Counted from the first letter of the stretch, positions 30,300 to 41,577 are shown. The stretch is DNA of 64,000 bases from Adiantum capillus-veneris (GCA_014529385.2 CM043954.1:98416747-98480746); one strand, 5' to 3'. Numbers and translations: made by a program. Notes: generated from the sequence alone by a model not told the origin.

Positions 30300-30800
30300 A
30301 TGCCACTTTCCAGGGCTCCACATGAATGCCCCCTTCGGGTTTACTACCACTTCTGTGAAAATTCTGGACATGAGGACAAGGATTGCTACTACCTAAAGGG
30401 ATAGCGACAAATACAGCAAAGTCTTGGTCCTAATTTTCACCAAGGGCCACCACCTGCATCCAACATGGTTTCCCCCTATGGGCATCCAAACCACAAGCCA
30501 CCTTTGCTGACAGCGCCTCCTATGCAAGGTATGCAGAGTATTTTTCCCTCTCAGAGCTTTTATAATGCCCATGCTCCCTCATCCCCTCAAAGTTTCTATG
30601 CCTCCACCTCCAACTCCATGCACAAGAGCAAGGACCACCTCGCCCTTCGACTCGCCCAGTGAATCGACCCATTTTGTGCTACAGATGTGGGGAATATGGA
30701 CATTACCAAAGCAAATGCCCCTTGCCAGAAGGTCCCCATCTCCTCCCTGCCGTCATTTCCCAGAAACGAAGGATCACTACAATAAGGATTGCCCTAAACT
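30300..30800 (+). pseudogene. two zinc-knuckle-like motifs (element E)
   Basis: The first (VYYHFCENSGHEDKDCYYL, about 30330-30400) has Tyr where the first Cys of CX2CX4HX4C belongs. The second, from 30659, is complete: CYRCGEYGHYQSKCPLPEG. A third degenerate one (FPETKDHYNKDCP) follows. They lie in different frames. Confidence 0.75.
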
Positions 30801-32156
30801 TCGTGCATCCACAGCTTCGAACCCAAGTCAAAGCCAGAATGAGTCTACCTTTCCCAAGCTCAATTTGATAGCAGTAAGCACCATTCCTCAGTCGCCCCCT
30901 TTCGCCCATGTGGTTACCCCTCAAGATAAGCTGCATTTGGTAGAGGAGCCAAGGAGCGTCCTCACTCGGGCCCAAAGAGCCGCTCTCGGTCTTAGCATTC
31001 CAACACGTTCAACTCCCCCACATATTCTCACAACAGTGGATACCCTGCCTTCAACTGTTGACAAGCCATCACCTAGTGACAAGCAAGAATCCAAATCTTT
31101 GCTCTCCGATATTGATGAAGCCTTCTTGGAAGCAGTTTCCAATCTACAAAAGATCAAGGTACCAAAGAAACCACTGGTAGAAAAAGAAAAGCTTACAGCA
31201 GAGACAATCTTGAAGAACACCTTCCAACAAGTGTCCCTCTATGGCGGTTAGATGCGAGTTTTAGAAGTGAAACCCTTGTTGTTATTCAATCACTTTACCC
31301 CGGAGCAAGTCCTAGTGGCAAGCACCTCCCAATGCGACCATCAAAGTACTATATGATATCCCATCCCACTGCTCCCCTCACTGATTATAGAAGCCCTCGT
31401 CTCACCGTTTTCGTCTTGGGGCGGCAATTCTCAGGAGTGATAGTGGATGGTGGACCTGGCATCAACCTAATGCCCGCGTTCACTATGTTAGCTCTAGGTC
31501 TACAACCTACTCGCCCTGCTCCCTTCACAGTTACATTGGCCGACCAATGGACAGTCTACCCAGTGGACATAGTCGACAAAGTGCCTCTGCAGGTACAAGA
31601 CTTTATCTTTAACTTGGATTTTGTTGTGGTTCGTCTTCCCGAGGTTGAGGGCGGATTTCCCTTGCTCATCGGTAGACCATGGCTACGACACACTAAAGCA
31701 CTTTATGATTGGGGAAACGACGCCATGTGGATACATACTCCTGGCTCCCCAATGCAACCCATTCGCCTAGGAGGCATGGACCTCGTCGTACAGCATAGTA
31801 CTTTGTCCCTAAAGAGCCTTGAATTAGAACAGCCTACTCCACCTGACGGGTCATACGAAGATCTGTTGGAGTGGTTGGACGCTACCAAATCTATGCCTTG
31901 TTATGGAGACTCTAATCAATCTTTGCATGAGGGTACACCCTCTTCCAATGTTTCCACAGTAACTCTACCCAATGAGCCTCCTGAGTCAGCTCAAAGGGTG
32001 GTCATAGCACCTACTCACCATGCGCCCTTGGTGGAAGCCTTTGGATTGGGTGAGCCTACGAAGATTCATAGTAGCAGAAACAGATCTCCTCTACAGGAGT
32101 CCCCCCCCCCCCCAATCATCAGCCCCATTGGTGTCTGCTTCTTCGACCAAGAATAA
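30800..32156 (+). pseudogene. gag-protease region (element E)
   Basis: A linker (NPSQSQNESTFPKLNLIAVS, AQRAALGLSIPTRS) leads to KNTFQQVSLYGG and a stop. A second frame (from 31332) holds the protease: FSGVIVDGGPGINLMPAFTM, with DGG in place of the usual catalytic D(S/T)G, and later PLLIGRPWLRHTKALYDWG, the retropepsin-like (I/L)(I/L)G(R/M)PW motif. The frame continues through LLEWLDATKSMPCYG to 32156. No RT follows. Confidence 0.85.
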
Positions 32157-32598
32157 GCTCTCCTCTGTGTCTAGTGAACACCCTTCACCGAGCTTCCTCA
32201 ATGTGGGATACAACAAAAAAATGTTGACTTCAAGCTTGATGAGTTCCCTGCTCATGATGTCTCTCTACTCCTTGACTCATCAACCTCTTCACCTACAGGG
32301 AATTCTTTAGCAGTGTCATCTCTAGACCCAGTAAAAAGAAGACACTTATGCGACTCTTGTACCCACCTCGCGCTGCTAGACAAGATGCAAAGCAGATTGC
32401 TATGGTCCGTGTCACAGAAGATAAAGTTAGCCTCATTCAAGGTTACAAAAGCATCAAGCAATACTGATTTTGGACGAGACTGGTTTGTAAAACTAGTGGT
32501 AAAACTAGAGGATATACTGCCATGTGGACCTTCTGTCAAGAATCTGACTACCACAAAATTCAGCTTTGAATGGGAGGCTATCTGTGCATGTGCATGTA
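32157..32598 (+). other. element E, unclassified segment after protease
   Basis: Short frames are present but none resembles RT, RNase H or integrase. It may be sequence acquired by E or a very decayed region. Confidence 0.45.
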
Positions 32599-32945
32599 CA
32601 TGTGCACCCACCCCTTCACCAACCCCCCTAGACCCTATCCCCGCCTCGCCCTACCCACCCCATCCCTCCCACCTCACCCCTATCTACCCCTTACTCGCCC
32701 CTACCCTCCCACCCTCGCCCCTACCCACCCCCTCTCTCTCCCTCGCCCCTACCCAGCACCCCTCACCCCTATTCCACCCTCCCTCCCCCTCTCGCCCTTA
32801 TCTAGTCCCCCCCCCTCGCCCCTATCTAGCCCAGCTCCCTCGCCCCTACCCACCCCCTCCCCCTCGCCCCTATCTAGACCCCTCTCGCCCATATCCCCTC
32901 TCCTCTCACCCCTACCCACCCCTCCCCTACCTACCCCTTCCCCTC
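32599..32945. repeat. C-rich CCCCTACC-type low-complexity tract
   Basis: A 350-bp pyrimidine-rich stretch built from words like cgcccctacccacc and cgcccctatctag. The proline-rich frames across it are compositional. Confidence 0.9.
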
Positions 32946-32950
32946 TAGAG

Positions 32951-33228
32951 TGAAGTAATAAGGAACTGAGATGCCCATGTATACAGAGAAGCCCAAAATG
33001 AATTTGCTACGAGAATCATTCATGTGCACGAATTGCAAAAAGGAGAAACCGCAGCCCACCACTTTGCTGAATAGAAGGCGGAAAATGAGTGAAGTAATAA
33101 GGCACTGAGATGCCCATGTATACAGAGAAGTCCAGAATGAATTTTCTGCGAGAATCATTCATGTGCACGAATTGCAAAAAGGAGAAATTGCAGCCCACCA
33201 CTTTGCTGAATAGAAGGCAGAAAATTGC
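32951..33228. repeat. 139-bp tandem duplication inside element E
   Basis: The block tgaagtaataaggaactgag (32951) repeats as tgaagtaataaggcactgag (33090). The copies are highly similar over the full 139 bp. Confidence 0.92.
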
Positions 33229-33410
33229 TGCAGAAATAGAACTGTCCAGTCAGCTTCCCATTGGTTCAATGACTTCGTGTATTTCAAGATTGGCTGCATT
33301 TACACTAGCTTTGTGGGATTTATTCATCTTTCGGTTTCTACTTTCTGGTCAACTTACCTCATTGAGCCAGGGTCATTACTTCTTCAGCATATCTTGCAAA
33401 TTTCAATGAT

Positions 33411-33574
33411 ACTTCCTCCTAAGAACTCAAAATCTTCTCCAAACATCACCTTCTTCAGTCAGAGTGTACTGAGTTTATTTTGCTTCATTGGTACTTCCTC
33501 CTAGGAACTCAAAATCTTCTCCAAACACCCCCTTCTTCAGTGAGAGTGTACTGCGTTTTTTCTGGTGTTTCACT
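33411..33574. repeat. 82-bp tandem duplication inside element E
   Basis: The block acttcctcctaagaactcaa (33411) repeats as acttcctcctaggaactcaa (33493), including ttctccaaac and cagtgagagtgtactg-like words. Confidence 0.88.
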
Positions 33575-33742
33575 GTTCACTCTAGTTTCACTGTTCTATC
33601 TCACCGGGACAGTGAGTAGTCTTGTGAAAGGCAACCTGTAGCAGAGGGCTACAGTGTCACTGGCATGGGACAAGTAGTTAGTTGCAGTTGGACTTGAGTT
33701 CACACTGGGCGAACTCTCGCCTGGGCAGTGACAAGTGGCAAG

Positions 33743-34262
33743 TGTGATGGATGGTGGTCGAGTGGACAACGTGGCCAAATCACCACCACCTCAAGTAGGA
33801 GATAGGCTTAGCTGGATTGGGACATCTCCTAGCTATTGGTGGCTCTTAGGAGATACATATGAGTGGTTGGTTCCAGTCGGGGATACACATCATTATCCAC
33901 TTTTGCATGGTTTAGCATTGAGTCTTGGGTCCCGAGTCTCGGGCTCTCACGCCACTGGCACTCTCCTTGCACATTGGAGCCTCGACACCCCCATTGTACC
34001 TTGAGTCCTGAGCTTGGATCTCTGTGTGTGCTGCCAACCAGAGTTGTATGGGTCTTTGAGCTTGTCGAGTTCCATTGAGTTGAGTTCCATTGAGTGGAGT
34101 CTGCAGTTGCGTTTTGAGTCGTATCGTGTTTTGAGTCATATTTCGCTTATGTGTTTTGAGTCATGTTCTTGTGTGATGTTTCTTCTGTTCGAGTGAGGTT
34201 TCATGCATACTGCACCCGAGGAGCACCCACTCTAGAGAGCACGACACCTTTTTCTCGCTACA
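33743..34262 (+). mobile_element. second LTR of E (keeps the empty target site of F)
   Basis: It runs from tgtgatggatggtgg to ctcgctaca, 520 bp. At 34094-34110 it holds the uninterrupted sequence gagtctgcagttgcg, which is the pre-insertion state of the F target in the first LTR. Confidence 0.9.
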
Positions 34263-35633
34263 AGATTCTGACCAACGCTTGCATTACCTACCCACCTTGA
34301 TTGGAGCTACATAAGTACTCCAATTACAGCTACCAAGTACCCACCAAATCCTATCACACCTACTAGTCACAATTACCCTCTTTCATGATCTTGTATATAA
34401 ACCCTTGTCTTGTCTACTTTCAGACTTCAGTTAGTGTTAAGTTTAGTTGAGCAGTTTCAAAACTCTTTCAAAACCTCTAAGCTCAATAATATGAACAAGG
34501 CTCACAGATTATACATACTTTGAGTAATTGGTGAGTTTCATTTGGTAGTGCATTTGGTGTGCAAGGTTTCACTGATCTCTAGAGAAGCCACTAATACAAC
34601 TTGGTGAAGAACTACAAACTTCGACTATTGACAGATTGAGAAGAAAGTGCAACTAGATATTCCCTCTTTTCTTTGAGGAAAGGGGCCTCTTTTCTTCAAG
34701 GAAAGGGGAGAAAGGGAAAGAGCACTCTGCTGATACTCAGTGCACATATAAGACCTTTCAAGAGAGGAGCCATGAATATCCTAAATAGGAATATGCATCA
34801 CCACAATGCCTTTCTTTCTTGAGAAAATGCTAAATCTGGGGCCTATTGTTTTGTGGCCTAGAGTTTTGCAAACGTCCTCAAATTTTGAGGTCGCTAACTT
34901 TTTCTCAAAGTGCACATGTGCTCTCACATAGTTTTAGGGTACAGTGTAATGTTCCATTTGATTTGGGAGTTGGACAACGATATTGCACTTATCCTAGGCC
35001 ACATCCTAGTGTTGCAAATGCCCATCAAAGTGTGACAACACCCATTGCACACGTGTACAATCAATTTATAGAAAGAAGGTTTTAACTATTGAACTTGTCT
35101 GGACATACAACTCATATAAACAGGCTCACTGAATTGCAGATACTAAATAACTTAAAACCGCCATGAATACCTTTGAAAACCTAAGCCTCCCCATAGGTCT
35201 GGCAGTAGCAAGTTATGAAATAAATATAGGGAGAGTACTATGCAATGAAGTAACAGAGGGTTAAGGAGAGTCAGAAATCAAGTTCTCCTGCTACATCTTC
35301 AATTGCCATTACACAGATTCACTTTTGATGGTGGTGGCGGTCCTCATGGTCATGAACCAAAAAATCTTCAACTTTTGGTAAGTCTAATCATGCTTGCGAT
35401 TACTAACGTATTTCTCAAACATTAAGAATTTTGCAGCAGCTACACAAACAGGGGATTGAGTCAAAATGAAGTTAAAATTAGAATTACAAAATCAACATCT
35501 CAGATATTGAGGTTTTGGCAATCAAGGAAGAAACGACCGAACTATGTGTGAAAAAAACTTCCTAAAGCAAGACAGTAAGATAGCTCAAGAGTCTCCTCCA
35601 ACTAGTTTAGATGCTCAGAGAGTGTGGTCAAAC
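34263..35633 (-). other. remaining callose synthase intron, no gene seen
   Basis: AT-rich. A plus-strand TATA-like tatataaaccc (about 34393) precedes cttgtctactttcagactt, which could be an old LTR promoter, but no LTR ends were found. Confidence 0.5.
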
Positions 35634-35734
35634 CTCTTCTAGTTTCCTTCTCAAAGCTGTTTTGAACTGCATCACTCTTCTTCCACTAGAATTTGGGTCA
35701 ATTTCATTTGCTTTTTGTAATGCATGTCGGATGC
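35634..35734 (-). CDS. callose synthase, exon (IRHALQKANEIDPNSSGR)
   Basis: This 101-bp exon follows the acceptor attcctttacag and ends at the donor gag/gtttga. After completing a Cys codon it reads IRHALQKANEIDPNSSGR then RVMQFKTALRRKLEE and ends in phase 0. The block matches the callose synthase signature AFEKAHRLDPTSSGRGVRQF and the following QFKTALLQRLE. Together with the preceding exon it is diagnostic for the family. The next exon in the transcript is the one at 8582-8691. Confidence 0.92.
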
Positions 35735-35828
35735 CTGTAAAGGAATATCAAGTTTACCAAAAAGCATGTCAAACAAAGCCTTAAGCCTTCCACAACATAT
35801 CTATTGAAATGATAGAGAGTGAACTCAC

Positions 35829-35999
35829 ACAGGTATGCGATCCTTGGAAATTCAGCTTCAACATCGAAGGCAACTCGTATAAAAGGTGCCAGTGAGGAAA
35901 GAGACGGAGGAACAACACTAGGATCATCTGTCGTCATGATCCGGGACTGTTGTCTGGCAAGGCCGACTCTTGAAAGCCACATGATGGGTGTATCTGAGC
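35829..35999 (-). CDS. callose synthase, N-terminal exon (VVPPSLSSLAPFIRV)
   Basis: This 171-bp exon starts after the acceptor ctgaaattgtag and ends at ctgt/gtgagt; the last base begins a Cys codon. The translation includes SVVPPSLSSLAPFIRVAFDV and EAEFPRIAYLC, matching the conserved VVPSSL..IAPILRVA..VE and PRVAYLC blocks near the N-terminus of plant callose synthases. The most likely start is ATG at 35980-35982 (MWLSRVGLARQQSRIMTTDD), about the usual distance from VPSSL. An upstream coding exon cannot be excluded, because the exon opens with an acceptor site. The intron to the next exon is 94 bp. Confidence 0.92.
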
Positions 36000-36001
36000 C
36001 T

Positions 36002-37412
36002 ACAATTTCAGAACAAATCAAATAACAAGCCTTTATAATACTCCAATGCTAAAGCCCTTGAAAAGTGTTTAACACAAGCACACTATCTGAAGCATTTCCC
36101 TCCTCACAATATGTCGTCCAATAACTAATCAACATATAAAATATGTACTTTGCATTTCCTTCATTCACATGGGTTACTTTGAGAATGCATGCAAACTTCA
36201 TGGCTTACATATTTTGTATCTATTAAGTAGTGCATGGGGCATACAGTACGTGAGCTCCAACATATGAAGTAGTGAACAAAATTCGAAACTGCATCACTGC
36301 ACTATTTGGGAGACCAAAGTGCAAGAGTTCGCAAAATGTGTCTCGTGATGAGACCTCATCAACAACTGCTCTCAGTTTCAGCTTTAAGGCTTCCTTTTGT
36401 ATACACGAAGAAGAATACACATTCAAGCATTATCATCACACCCACAGCGTTTCGCAAACTGTTTTGGCTATCTAACCATGACCATATCAAGGCAAATGGA
36501 TTGTGTGGTTTTGTCCTTCCGGGCACTCTTCTACGAAGCCTTTTCACAGCCAGTATTTAGCTGTTTGATGAAACTCTCTGACTCAATCTAAGGTTTGCAT
36601 AAAGATCAATTTAGTTCGAATAATGTTTTGCCATTTGAGGATTCTACGTTCTGTTTGAAGAGTCGATTAAAGCATATGCAAGTAGCTTCCCTGCCTCACA
36701 ATCTTCATGGCCCTCTTGCAAAGTGCTCCTAACTTGCAAAAAGTTCCGTCATTTATATGTCCTGTGTGCTTTCAGCGAGTTGCTGTTATCATGGAATGGA
36801 TAGAAGTGTGTATCACAACTCCAATTACACCAGCATTTTTTGGACAAACGAAGGTTGGCACGTTACCATCGCCTGGACATTTAAGCTCTCAAAATCTGGC
36901 ATTAAGCTATTAATCTGCTTTGTAAAGCTTTACAAGCTCGAGCTATCGACCTCTGTTCATTCAACTCAGAGACATTGGGCCTCCTTCGACTTTTGCCCAT
37001 ATTTTTTTCTGATTCCACTAGATAATTTTCTGATACCATGATGATGTTTCACAAAGTGAGAAAAATGCTTTTAATGGTCCTTGATCCAACTATTTGTCTA
37101 CTGTATCCATCCTATTCTAAACCGTGCTGACCTTGTCGCTACCGGTACAGCGATTTATGAGAATGCTCAAACATGTTTGCATTAGCTGATAGTTCAATAA
37201 TGGGCAACAGACAACCAACGGATTCGACAAGCACGAATGACTCTATAATAATTTGCAAAACCTGTGATCATCCTTTTTACAGCAGGCACACCAAATGAAT
37301 TCTCAACCAAGACAGTACAAGCATCAAACAATGTTTTTGGTCTTCCTCAAGAGAGCATAACAGGAATGGGACGACTTTACCAGCTGCTGAAACTCAGGCA
37401 TCAACAGAGCTA
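36002..37412 (-). other. callose synthase upstream intron/5' region, not resolved
   Basis: The exon at 35829-35999 begins with a splice acceptor, so a 5' exon, probably non-coding or with few codons, should lie here or further right. I could not identify it. No other gene is supported. Confidence 0.5.
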
Positions 37413-37414
<2 letters not shown>

Positions 37415-37496
<82 letters not shown>

Positions 37497-37497
37497 T
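37415..37497. repeat. (CT)n(CA)n microsatellite
   Basis: About 30 CT units followed by 12 CA units. Further CT/CTT tracts lie at about 37595-37650, 37700-37730 and 37795-37870. Long Ser/Leu or Arg/Glu frames here are compositional. Confidence 0.95.
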
Positions 37498-37817
37498 AGT
37501 GAAAGTGCAGCATATCAGGCTTGCAGCTGATCAATAACAGTAACAGCCAGCTTAAACCACGTAAGACCTCTCTCTATTCTACGACGTTAAAACTCTCTTC
37601 TTCTTCTTCTTCTTCTCTCTCTCTCTCCCCCTCTCTCTCTCTCTCTCTCTGGCTGCATGCATGCTCGAGTGTCCTCTCGACGTCCCGTTGTAGAAAAGAA
37701 TCCTCTCTCTCTCTTTCTCTCTCTCTCTTGCCTAACAAGGTGAGTTCAAGTCAGCTAAGGTCTCTTGGGATAGTTTCCTACGACGTTAAATTCTCTTCTT
37801 CTTCTCCTTCTTCTTCT

Positions 37818-37873
<56 letters not shown>

Positions 37874-38204
37874 GTTGGAATTCCTCTGGGCTCTTCTCAT
37901 GACTCGAAACCTTTCTATCACCCAAACGTGCTAGATTGTTGGGAAAATTACCAAAATACCCCTTAGATATGTGGACATATGTGCTAACGATTTTAAAAAA
38001 ATAGTTGAAATATGAATCTCGATAAATACCTTGCGTTAAAATGGAAAACGGATGGAGGTTGGGGGAAGGCAAAGCGAGGAGGCTGCCAACAAGGTGGGAC
38101 GGGAGCAGAGCAAAGCACAAAGTGTATGTAGAGGGTGGACACCTCCAGGCATCAAGGTGCACGATAGCACCAAGGGCTTCACTCCCTAGGTACCATGAAG
38201 TATG

Positions 38205-38300
38205 GTTGGGATGGTTAGCTCAACATCACCTTCGTAAAAGGCCGCCTCATGGGTTCGATTCTCGAGTGTGGAAAGAGGTTTTGCTTCTTAATGGGATCTG
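38205..38300 (+). mobile_element. possible tRNA-derived SINE fragment
   Basis: It has an A-box-like ggttagctcaac (38213-38224) and a B-box-like gggttcgattc (38251-38261) at roughly tRNA spacing. No tRNA cloverleaf or poly(A)/target-site repeats were established. Confidence 0.3.
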
Positions 38301-39762
38301 TAAAGATTCAATATTTGCTAACGATTTTCAAAAAAACGTAGTAAACCAATTTGTCAAGATCCTTGAGGAGGGGCTGCATGGCGCACATGTCGGGCGAGGG
38401 TGCGAGGAGCAAAAAGCAACGAGCGTTTGCAACAAAGGCGCATGTGTAGCAAGGGCGGCTCCCACCTCTCGCAAGATGGATGCCTACGAGGGATGCGGGT
38501 TCGCCACAGAGCAAATAGAAACTTTTTCTTTTAATGAAGATTGCTCGTAGCTTAATATGCACATAAGGCTTCGCGGTGGGTCGGCTTAGCTTAGAGAACT
38601 CTATCTCAAGGCAGAGCTGGATCTCGTTGTGCAAAGACTAGCGATTTTGGAGATGTGCCAACCTGCATTGTTAAGAGTACTTCATGGGGAATCTTAGAAG
38701 ATTCCAACCAATAAAACTAGAAACCTATCGGTATGTGCAACTTGCGAGGGAAGTATGTCACTACGATTTAAGAATTGAAAAACCATCCAAATCTCACAAG
38801 ATGCTCCCCTCAATTTTGTTGAAGATTAGTATAGAGTCGTGCATGGCGAATGCCATGTGTGGCGTGAAGGAATTAGGCGCACACACTTCCTTTACAGGTA
38901 CACACAAAGCTCTTTTTTGCAAAGCCAACCTATTGTCTTGCAAAAGGAGTGCCCCTTTCAGAATATGCAAAGGGAAGTTAGTGCTTCACTGTACTTTGGT
39001 GATCAATTTTATGCAAGGGTGGCCTATTTAGGGGGCGTTGCGGGAGAAAGGTGTCATGCTTGACATGCATAGCAAGGTAGTTGCAGGGTAATTTGGGGTT
39101 GTTGGCCTTGGGTGTGTCAACCCTGGGATTGTTATGGGGAGTAAATCTAGGGCATGAGAGGGGCATCGCAAAGGGGGGTCACAGAGTCTCACAACTCCTA
39201 GGGCACGAAGTGGGTCACAGAGGGTGGTCACATCGAGTCACAAAGTGTCGCAAAGGGGGTCTCACCATGGAATCTTCAAAGTAATGTATTTTTTAAAGGT
39301 AGTGCCAATGTGAAGTATGTGTCAACAATTTTAAAAAATCACTAAGATTTGGAATATTGTGAGATGCCTTGTCGAACAGGGAAGTATAAGGAAGCAAAAA
39401 CGGAGCACGACGCGTAGAACGAATGGGGCAGAGGACACATGCACGGGCAACGTGGCAACAAATGTGAGGGGGGAGGGCTGGGCTACCTTATCTGGTAAGA
39501 CACTGCTTCCCCTTAGCGACGGCTCTTTGCCAGGATGGCTAGCATAGTCTTGGAGAGTCGTCCGGAGACATCTACACAAGCTCAACTCCTTGCGTGCAAC
39601 TTTTGAAAAGCCGACCAAAATGCAAAAGTTTGCAAGAGAGTTTGTCGAGATTCTGCCCTATATAATGTAGAACGTGCCAGTATGTGAGTATGGATGGACA
39701 ATTAATGAGAGTATGTGCCTACCATTTTGAAAAATGAAATGTGCATGAGAATCTACTCACAT

Positions 39763-39865
<103 letters not shown>

Positions 39866-40260
39866 GAGCTGCTCCATAGCCACGAGGTGGAGATGGAGAA
39901 GGCGGGCTGGGTGAATAGTTAGAGGGCACGGCATGCAAGAGAGCATTGTAGGGTAGGGGGAGAGAAAGGGGTAAAGTGGGGGGAGGGGAATCTTACGAGA
40001 AATGATTTTTTTTAAAAAACGACTCAATATGTGTGGTCAATTTTGGAAAAAAAATATATTAAGTGGAATGGAGAAGATCCTGTGGTTGGATCAAAAGATG
40101 GAAAAGCATGGCTGTTTGAGGTCAATGTGGAGGGCACATAAGGTATCAAAGAATGAACGATGAGATCTTGAGTGAGTTGACAGGTGGGTTATCTCGATCT
40201 CTCGTGAAGCTTCTCTGTAGAGAGAGAGAATCTCCTAGAAAACAATTTTTTTTAAAAGTG

Positions 40261-41415
40261 AGCATGAGGAGGGTACGACAAAATTTGATCGCAACCACCC
40301 TCGTTCTTGATTGCACCCTAGCCCCCTTGGCCTCCCTATGTATTTTTGCCCAGTGCTCATCATCTATCTATTGAATGATAGCTATATAGCAAGGTCACAA
40401 TCCAAACAGGCACATTGAGGCTATGGTGAGGAAGGAGCCTGTAACTACATCAAACGCACAATCTGAAGGCAATTAAAAAAAGGATTCGAAGCAAAATGAC
40501 CCAAAAAATAAAGCTCAAGAGTACCAACAAACATTCCCATACCATTTTTTGTTAAAATCAAGATTCTTAATTTGTTAGTGAGGTCTTGATTTTTTAGGTG
40601 ATATTATAAAAAGAGGTCAAGCAAAAATCAGTTTTAAAGTGCTTTCCAAAAACAGAGGTCCTTTTCTTATGTCATGACCTTAGAGGCTTTCCTCTAAATC
40701 ACTTTTCTTATCTCATGCAAACTATAGTATGTATAAATGGGTCTCTTTCTCTTAAGGTTCCTTTTGCACTCAAAGGCTTTAGGCTTTAGTAAACCATGAG
40801 GCATCTTAGATTGCTTTTAGCGTCACAACCAAAGAACCGGTATCTTTAGGCTACATAGCTTTTTGCCAAGGATCTTCACAAAAGAAAGGGCAAGCAAAGC
40901 AAAAACCACAGGTTGTTAGTTTTGCTACAATGGCACTATACCTAGAGTTGTCTCCAAGCAACTTCTTAAGCCCCTAAAGTGCATGCTCACCTTTTTGTCT
41001 GGTGTATTAAAGTACCTTTTGTATGCTCCCAAGTCATGAGGCATTCACACCAAAGGACAAGGGGTCCATTTTACCGTATATGGGTAAATTAGAGGCGTTT
41101 GATGCATGTAGCCTGTAGGTGACATTCCCTTGTTGTTATTGGTGATTCATGTAGAGGAATGCCTAGTCAACACTTTCCCACTGCTTGCTCAACTTCCGAA
41201 AAGGGCATAGTCTATTAAGCCTTGAGAGTGAGCATTGTCTAAGGGTATGTGAAGAGAAACACAATAGAGCTAGTAATTTAGGCAATGTGCTCTATTAATC
41301 GGTGCATGCCCCGACAATCAATTATGGCATGAACGGCCTTCAAAAGAAAATATGGGCACAGTTCTTGGAAAAACCATTTTCTTAGAATTTAAGAACCTTC
41401 TTGTGGGAAACTCTA

Positions 41416-41418
<3 letters not shown>
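40261..41418. other. no gene seen
   Basis: AT-rich sequence with small frames only. The style of ctttaggctttagtaaaccatgag and similar words suggests old repeats, but no family could be named. Confidence 0.5.
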
Positions 41419-41482
<64 letters not shown>

Positions 41483-41577
41483 TATTATAAAAGGTGGCGG
41501 GCCTCCCCCCCCCCCCCGGCCTTGTGTCGAAAGCTGTTCTCTTCGAGAGTGTCTCCTGCAGCCTCTGGGCACACATC

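Larger units (their letters stand above)
22648..34262 (+). mobile_element. LTR retrotransposon E (gag and protease only), host of element F
   Basis: Two LTRs of about 516 and 520 bp (roughly 95% identical by eye) start TGTGA and end CTCGCTACA. The first is split by element F (23007-28960). Between the LTRs are a primer-site-like sequence, gag, zinc knuckles and a protease, followed by 1.6 kb of low-complexity and tandemly duplicated sequence. No RT, RNase H or integrase is present, so E is a deleted or non-autonomous element. A clean target-site duplication around E was not found. Confidence 0.8.
8692..35633 (-). other. giant callose synthase intron (~26.9 kb) filled with retroelements
   Basis: The donor is gag/gtttga at 35633-35634 and the acceptor is atgcag at 8692. 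The flanking exons are both phase 0 and encode consecutive family residues. Inside lie copy C, GC-rich tandem repeats, element D, two LINE pieces, the inverted gag/protease fragment and the E/F nest. The other callose synthase introns that can be measured here are 81 and 94 bp, so size growth is confined to some introns. Confidence 0.8.

Noticed and set aside
32313-32953. Proline-rich frames of over 120 codons
   Set aside because: They are produced by the C-rich low-complexity tract at 32599-32945 and appear in two frames at once.
36223-36547. First coding exon of callose synthase (frames starting MNVYSSS or MKRLRRR)
   Set aside because: Neither has a convincing donor site or resemblance to callose synthase N-termini.
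37521-37934. Long Ser/Leu-repeat frame (and similar frames at 39719-40027, 56379-56835, 57159-57386, 57703-57912)
   Set aside because: These are translations of CT/GA, AT and CA microsatellites, with no non-repetitive protein around them.
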